From assembly GCF_014217545.1 (NCBI RefSeq), contig NZ_CP043178.1:930001-994000 (forward strand): a DNA stretch of 64,000 nucleotides. The letters are read 5' to 3'. The notes below the pieces were generated by a model. The model made no database searches, had not been told where the DNA came from, and was given only the letters and a program-made list of their open reading frames with translations. The translations under genes and the position numbers were made by a program. Shown piece by piece: positions 61,563-64,000 of the stretch; the stretch's first letter is position 1, and the number at the start of each line of letters is the position of its first letter. The DNA is from Pseudarthrobacter sp. NBSH8 (lineage in GTDB: Bacteria; Actinomycetota; Actinomycetes; Actinomycetales; Micrococcaceae).

Positions 61563-62411
61563 ATGTCACTGCTTACCAAAACCCTGTCCGTCGCCGCGGC
61601 GGCCGTCCTTGCCGGCTCCCTGGCCGTGGCTCCCGCCCAGGCGGACGTTGTTGAGATTTCCCCGCCCGGAGCCAACGACTGGTCCTGCAAACCAACCGCC
61701 GAGCATCCGTATCCGGTCATCTTGGTCCCAGGAACCTTCGAGAGCATGGTGAAGAACTGGTCCACCCTGTCGCCGTACCTCAAGAGCGCCGGGTACTGCG
61801 TTTTCGCCCTGAACTACGGCGAGACGAACGGCGTGCACGCCACCGCGCCGGTGGCCGAGTCCGCGCAGGAACTCGCCCCGTTCGTGGACGCGGTACGTGC
61901 TGCCACCGGCGCGAAGAAAGTGAATCTGGTGGGCCACAGCCAGGGCGGCATGATGCCCCGCTACTACATGGGCTTTCTCGGCGGAGCCAAGCACGTCCAC
62001 CAGCTCATTGGCATCGCACCCTCCAACCATGGCACGGAAGGTGTAATCGTCCCGCCGCCGGGCTTTATCCCGCCTCCGGACTACACCGGCCTGGGCTGTG
62101 CGGCCTGCGCCGACCAGCAGGCCGGATCGGCGTTCATGCAGCAGCTCAACTCCATCGGCGACACCGTTGCGGGACCGTCCTACACCGTCATCTCCACGGT
62201 CTACGACGAGGTGGTCATTCCCTACAACAGCCAGTTCCTCAACGGCCCGGCACGGCAGGTCACCAACATCACCATCCAGGACAAGTGCCCGGCCGATCTC
62301 TTCGAACACGACCAGACGCCGAACGACCCCGTGGTGCACCAGATCGTGGCCCACGCACTGGGTAAGACTTCCGGCCCCGCTGATCCGGCCTACCAGCCCC
62401 GCTGCATTTAG
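61563..62411 (+). CDS. secreted lipase/esterase (alpha/beta hydrolase, class 2 lipase type)
   Basis: A 282-residue secreted lipase. Signal peptide: residues 1-28 (AAAAVLAGSLAVAPAQA). The oxyanion part is YPVILVPGTFES and the nucleophile elbow GHSQGG with Ser126. It matches the extracellular actinobacterial triacylglycerol lipases; paired cysteines (SCKP, GYCVF, GCAACAD, KCPAD) suggest disulfides. ATG 61563 has GAGG 7 bases upstream. Confidence 0.9.
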   Translation: MSLLTKTLSVAAAAVLAGSLAVAPAQADVVEISPPGANDWSCKPTAEHPYPVILVPGTFESMVKNWSTLSPYLKSAGYCVFALNYGETNGVHATAPVAESAQELAPFVDAVRAATGAKKVNLVGHSQGGMMPRYYMGFLGGAKHVHQLIGIAPSNHGTEGVIVPPPGFIPPPDYTGLGCAACADQQAGSAFMQQLNSIGDTVAGPSYTVISTVYDEVVIPYNSQFLNGPARQVTNITIQDKCPADLFEHDQTPNDPVVHQIVAHALGKTSGPADPAYQPRCI

Positions 62412-62599
62412 CAGGGATCAGGCAGGCCGCCCCTCGGCCTGCTCTCAGTCGACGTTATCCAGAACGACGACGGCGAATTCGTCGCCTCGCAGTGGGGCCC
62501 CGGGGCGTGGCTGCTCCAAGGAATGGGCTGGATGAATCCCCCTATGGACTGCCCCGTTCCAGGAGGCTTAATCTGGGAGAGGCGGACTAAGGAGACGTC

Positions 62600-63256
62600 A
62601 TGAAGCGCTTGCTTATTGGACTATGCACGGCGGCAATGGTGGCCCTGACTGCACCACCAGCCGGAGCCGCTCCCAACAGTTACCACACGATTTCGTCATC
62701 GCATGGCTCTGCAGCGGTGGTCGAGACCGTCGGCTGCGAGCGGACCGAAATTTTCGTCTCCTCAATGGTGGCCATGTTCGCTGCCCAGCCCGGTCCCGTC
62801 AACAAGCAGGGCCTGACCAGCGTGTTCGTGCGCATCACCGACGTCTGTGCTGCCCCCGGCCGCGGCGTGGTGCTGTTCCAGGCCGACGGCCAGAACCTGG
62901 CACCCTTGGAGGTTCGTCCGAGACTGACCGCCGCATCCATCACCACCGAACTGGCCGGCACCGATGGCGACGGCAACCCCGTCACTATCAGCCTCTCGGC
63001 GTCGTGGACCGGCACCGGCCCGCTCGAGCATGACACCCTCAGCTCACACGAGAACATCCCAGGTGTGGGCAACGTCAACTCGACCGACAACAATTTGAGG
63101 CGTGTTGCCACGGCAACTGTGTCGGTCACAGTCAACGGACTGACGGTGGCGGGCACGGACAGCGAAGCAGTCCTTGAACAGGTGAAGGCACGCTGCATCG
63201 AGATTGCCCGCCCGGGTGTAGAGGGGTTCTTCCCGTGCTTTGGGTTCCCGGGGTAG
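62600..63256 (+). CDS. secreted hypothetical protein
   Basis: A 218-residue protein with a signal peptide (LLIGLCTAAMVALTAPPAGAA) and an all-beta mature part (SVFVRITDVCAAPGRGVVLF, TISLSASWTGTGPL, TATVSVTVNGLTVAG). AAGGAG lies 7 bases before ATG 62600. Four cysteines probably form disulfides. No family recognised. Confidence 0.75.
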   Translation: MKRLLIGLCTAAMVALTAPPAGAAPNSYHTISSSHGSAAVVETVGCERTEIFVSSMVAMFAAQPGPVNKQGLTSVFVRITDVCAAPGRGVVLFQADGQNLAPLEVRPRLTAASITTELAGTDGDGNPVTISLSASWTGTGPLEHDTLSSHENIPGVGNVNSTDNNLRRVATATVSVTVNGLTVAGTDSEAVLEQVKARCIEIARPGVEGFFPCFGFPG

Positions 63257-63289
63257 CGGATGCCGGAGGCACGGCGGCAAGCCCTGGTC

Positions 63290-63610
63290 CCTGGGAGTTG
63301 CCGCCGCTGACCGCGACGGCGACGACCAGCATTTCGTTGAACAGATCGCGGAAGACTGGCGTGCTCCAGGGTTGAGCGTGAGAGGACTTCCAGCGGCCCG
63401 TTGGGTGTTTGGTCAAGAATATGGAAGCCCATGGATTGCCCCGGTTCGAACTCGACCACCTCCATCGTGCCCTCGATGGGGCCGCCAATCCGTGTGTGCC
63501 GGCGCTGATACCGTGTGCCGATGCCCACAGGTCCGTCCGTGAGCTGTTGAAGCTCCATGTGGGGATCCCACCGTGGATGGTTGTGCAAGTGGTTCACTGA
63601 TAAACCGCGA
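63290..63610 (-). pseudogene. SRPBCC (polyketide cyclase-like) fragment
   Basis: The minus strand reads HNHPRWDPHMELQQLTDGPV, GTRYQRRHTRIGGPIEGTM and EVVEFEPGQSMGFHIL, a SRPBCC hydrophobic-cavity protein. Near 63365 the frame slips and it continues as FRDLFNEMLVVAVAVSG in another frame. The start is missing. Confidence 0.6.
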
Positions 63611-63775
63611 GGACAAGAACCCGGAAAAACCAGGAGGCTACGTCGGTCCCGACAACACGAGATAGTGCCGGCCACGGCTGACTGAAGCCCAGCGGCGGGA
63701 CGGCCAGCAGATGCTGTCCGCCCCGCCGTCGTCGTACGGTATCCCTTGTGGCAGGCTACCCCTTTGGCTGCAGTC

Positions 63776-63972
63776 CGGGCACCGCGGTTGTCGTTGTAGA
63801 ACTTCAGGTGCGGGTTCCAGGCCTGGACCGGGTCCGTGGTGGAGCCAGAGCCGTTGCCTGTGGAGGTGTTGGACGTGCAGACCAGTTCCGATCTGGTCAG
63901 ATGTGTCGGTACCCGAGGTACTCGGTGACCTCGAGGACGGAGCCGGGCGGAGGAAGCGCGTCCGGGTTCCAC
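63776..63972 (-). pseudogene. alkaline phosphatase D-type fragment 3
   Basis: The minus strand reads SELVCTSNTSTGNGSGSTTD then QAWNPHLKFYNDNRG, again the PhoD-like region seen at 54500-54610 but less damaged. It breaks off on the left near 63776 and continues to the window edge in a shifted frame. Confidence 0.6.
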
Positions 63973-64000
63973 GTCTTGCTGGAGATGCCTCCCGTGATGA

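Noticed and set aside
62680..63972. 430-residue minus-strand frame
   Set aside because: It strings together SRPBCC and PhoD fragments and the antisense of the secreted protein at 62600. It is a chance open frame across debris, not one gene.
1..64000. CRISPR array
   Set aside because: No regularly spaced identical repeats were seen. The recurring sequences are operator palindromes and gene duplications.

Overview
The window is high-G+C actinobacterial DNA. GTG/TTG starts, start-stop overlaps, Tat lipoproteins and the gene families present suggest a Micrococcaceae member of the Arthrobacter/Pseudarthrobacter type. This is an inference from style, not from a marker gene. No rRNA, complete tRNA or CRISPR array was seen.

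Region 1 (1-6.9 kb) is ordinary chromosome: a small membrane protein, a Trypco1-domain protein, an MFS exporter, a SOUL heme-binding protein, an OsmC protein and a SAM methyltransferase. It then runs into gene debris: an MHS transporter fragment butted against a broken histidine kinase, and an ArsR remnant beside a palindrome.

Region 2 (7.0-27.8 kb) is a large, coherent catabolic island: an EhuBCDA-type ABC importer, RidA, two EutA-like Asp/Glu-racemase-fold enzymes, an amidase, a DUF3830 protein, a GntR/FCD regulator, an M20 deacylase, an aminotransferase, an EutD/DoeA-type M24 hydrolase, a D-2-hydroxyacid dehydrogenase and a four-gene operon (class III aminotransferase, FAD/Fe-S dehydrogenase, semialdehyde dehydrogenase, MHS transporter). 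The palindrome ATTGT-NN-ACAAT lies upstream of every transcription unit, usually on a TTGACA -35 box, so the island reads as one regulon. The content fits use of ectoine or a similar cyclic amidine/amide: import, ring hydrolysis, deacylation, transamination and oxidation to aspartate. A ~255-bp direct repeat (the methyltransferase 3' end) brackets the whole block.

Region 3 (27.8-39.9 kb) starts with transporter and methyltransferase fragments. It continues with a GYD protein, a SulP fragment, an isoprenylcysteine-methyltransferase-like protein, a serine hydrolase, DUF808, a diacylglycerol-kinase-like protein and an amino-acid group (TPP decarboxylase, Lrp, HisC-like aminotransferase, permease).

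Region 4 (39.9-52.1 kb) is a genomic island of visibly lower G+C. Its left edge is a mosaic of three gene fragments whose better copies lie elsewhere in this window. It holds a HIRAN-like protein and a five-gene coupled operon: Z1 helicase, DUF4420 PD-(D/E)XK nuclease, MORC/MutL-type GHKL ATPase and two uncharacterised proteins. A DNA cytosine methyltransferase faces this operon. This is a MORC-type restriction-modification/defence system.

Region 5 (52.1-64 kb) has phage remnants, then a decayed zone with three PhoD C-terminal fragments, two copies of a GAF regulator (one frameshifted, one deleted), a transposase fragment and hydrolase fragments. Intact genes among these include a secreted GH16 glucanase, a secreted lipase, a GyrI-like protein and a secreted hypothetical protein.
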